Positions 5,814 through 6,089 of a stretch of DNA of 6,089 nt are shown here, one piece after another. How positions within the stretch are numbered: position 1 is the stretch's first letter; each line of letters starts with the position of its first letter. The stretch lies in contig NZ_JAGYZD010000095.1 in NCBI RefSeq assembly GCF_018371055.1, positions 1 through 6,089 on the forward strand, given 5' to 3'. A model generated the notes under the pieces. The model made no database searches, was not told where the DNA came from, and was given only the letters and a program-made list of their open reading frames with translations. Source of the DNA: Finegoldia magna. GTDB taxonomy: Bacteria > Bacillota > Clostridia > Tissierellales > Peptoniphilaceae. Position numbers and translations under genes: made by a program.

Positions 5814-6089
5814 ATGAAATCACAAGAATTTATAATGCCCATATTCGGTGTCGGGCCAATATATGTAATAACATGTCTAATACTTACAATCGCTGTGATA
5901 TGGCTTCATCTCAATGGATACATTTATCAAGGAGAACTAAGCCAAGGTAAAATATTTTTTATTATAGCTGGGATATTCATGATCCTTTTAGGAATATATT
6001 TATGGATACAAGCAGTAATAGTTCAGAAAATAAATAAAAAAGTTACAGAAAAAAAGTTGATAACAACAGGAGTATACAGCATAGTAAGA
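5814..6089 (+). CDS. Isoprenylcysteine carboxylmethyltransferase-like membrane methyltransferase, N-terminal part (3' truncated)
   Basis: The frame starts at ATG 5814, 13 bases after the hydrolase stop with a weak AGGA at 5804-5807, and runs open to the window end (92 codons). It is too late in the window to finish. Two hydrophobic segments are visible (about residues 10-32 and 47-70), then a short basic loop and L-I-T-T-G-V-Y-S-I-V-R at 82-92. L-x-T-x-G-x-Y-x-x-V-R followed by H/N-P-x-Y is the hallmark of the ICMT/PEMT-like family, small 4-5 helix membrane enzymes that use SAM to methylate lipophilic substrates; the H/N-P-x-Y would lie just past the edge. In bacteria these have diverse, mostly unknown targets and no link to prenylated proteins. 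As the fourth gene of the operon it makes this cluster hold two unrelated methyltransferases. Confidence 0.75.
   Translation, partial: MKSQEFIMPIFGVGPIYVITCLILTIAVIWLHLNGYIYQGELSQGKIFFIIAGIFMILLGIYLWIQAVIVQKINKKVTEKKLITTGVYSIVR

Overview
The window is AT-rich (roughly one third G+C by eye). Genes are tightly packed on the + strand, behind purine-rich AGGAGG-type ribosome binding sites. Codon use is strongly A/T-ending. Together with an ECF-type transporter carrying an MptD-like (Trep_Strep) substrate component, this points to a low-GC anaerobe, most likely Bacillota (Clostridia or Tissierellia-like). This is inference: no rRNA or other taxonomic marker is present, and related ECF cassettes also occur in spirochaetes.

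Region 1 (2-3049) is a membrane transport block. The C-terminal 118 residues of a MATE-type multidrug/cation exporter enter from the left edge. After a 59-base gap and a strong AGGAGGT site comes a three-gene ECF importer: an MptD-family S component, an EcfT scaffold protein, and one polypeptide with two complete ABC ATPase domains. Junctions are overlapping (TAATG, then a 7-base overlap), so the three are almost certainly translated together as one S-T-AA' uptake complex. The cargo cannot be read from the sequence.

Region 2 (about 3018-3500) looks like a patch of gene decay and insertion. A small single-helix ORF of unknown function overlaps the end of the ATPase gene. It is followed by the left end of an IS3/IS150-like insertion sequence: a typical terminal inverted repeat, an RBS, and the first 67 codons of OrfA. 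OrfA breaks off early, and there is no OrfB and no right end. Where the IS reading frame stops there is a perfect extended -10 promoter (TGGTATAAT).

Region 3 (3531 to the right edge) is a second, probably independently transcribed operon of four enzymes: a class I SAM-dependent methyltransferase, a protein resembling L-2-amino-thiazoline-4-carboxylate (ATC) hydrolases, an HSL-type alpha/beta hydrolase, and the start of a membrane methyltransferase of the isoprenylcysteine carboxylmethyltransferase (ICMT)-like family. Two methyltransferases and two hydrolases in one transcript suggest modification or breakdown of a small molecule, perhaps a sulfur-containing or cyclic amino-acid derivative. 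No such pathway is known to me as an established system. This operon is the most interesting part of the window. No tRNA, rRNA, CRISPR array, riboswitch or convincing intrinsic terminator was seen.
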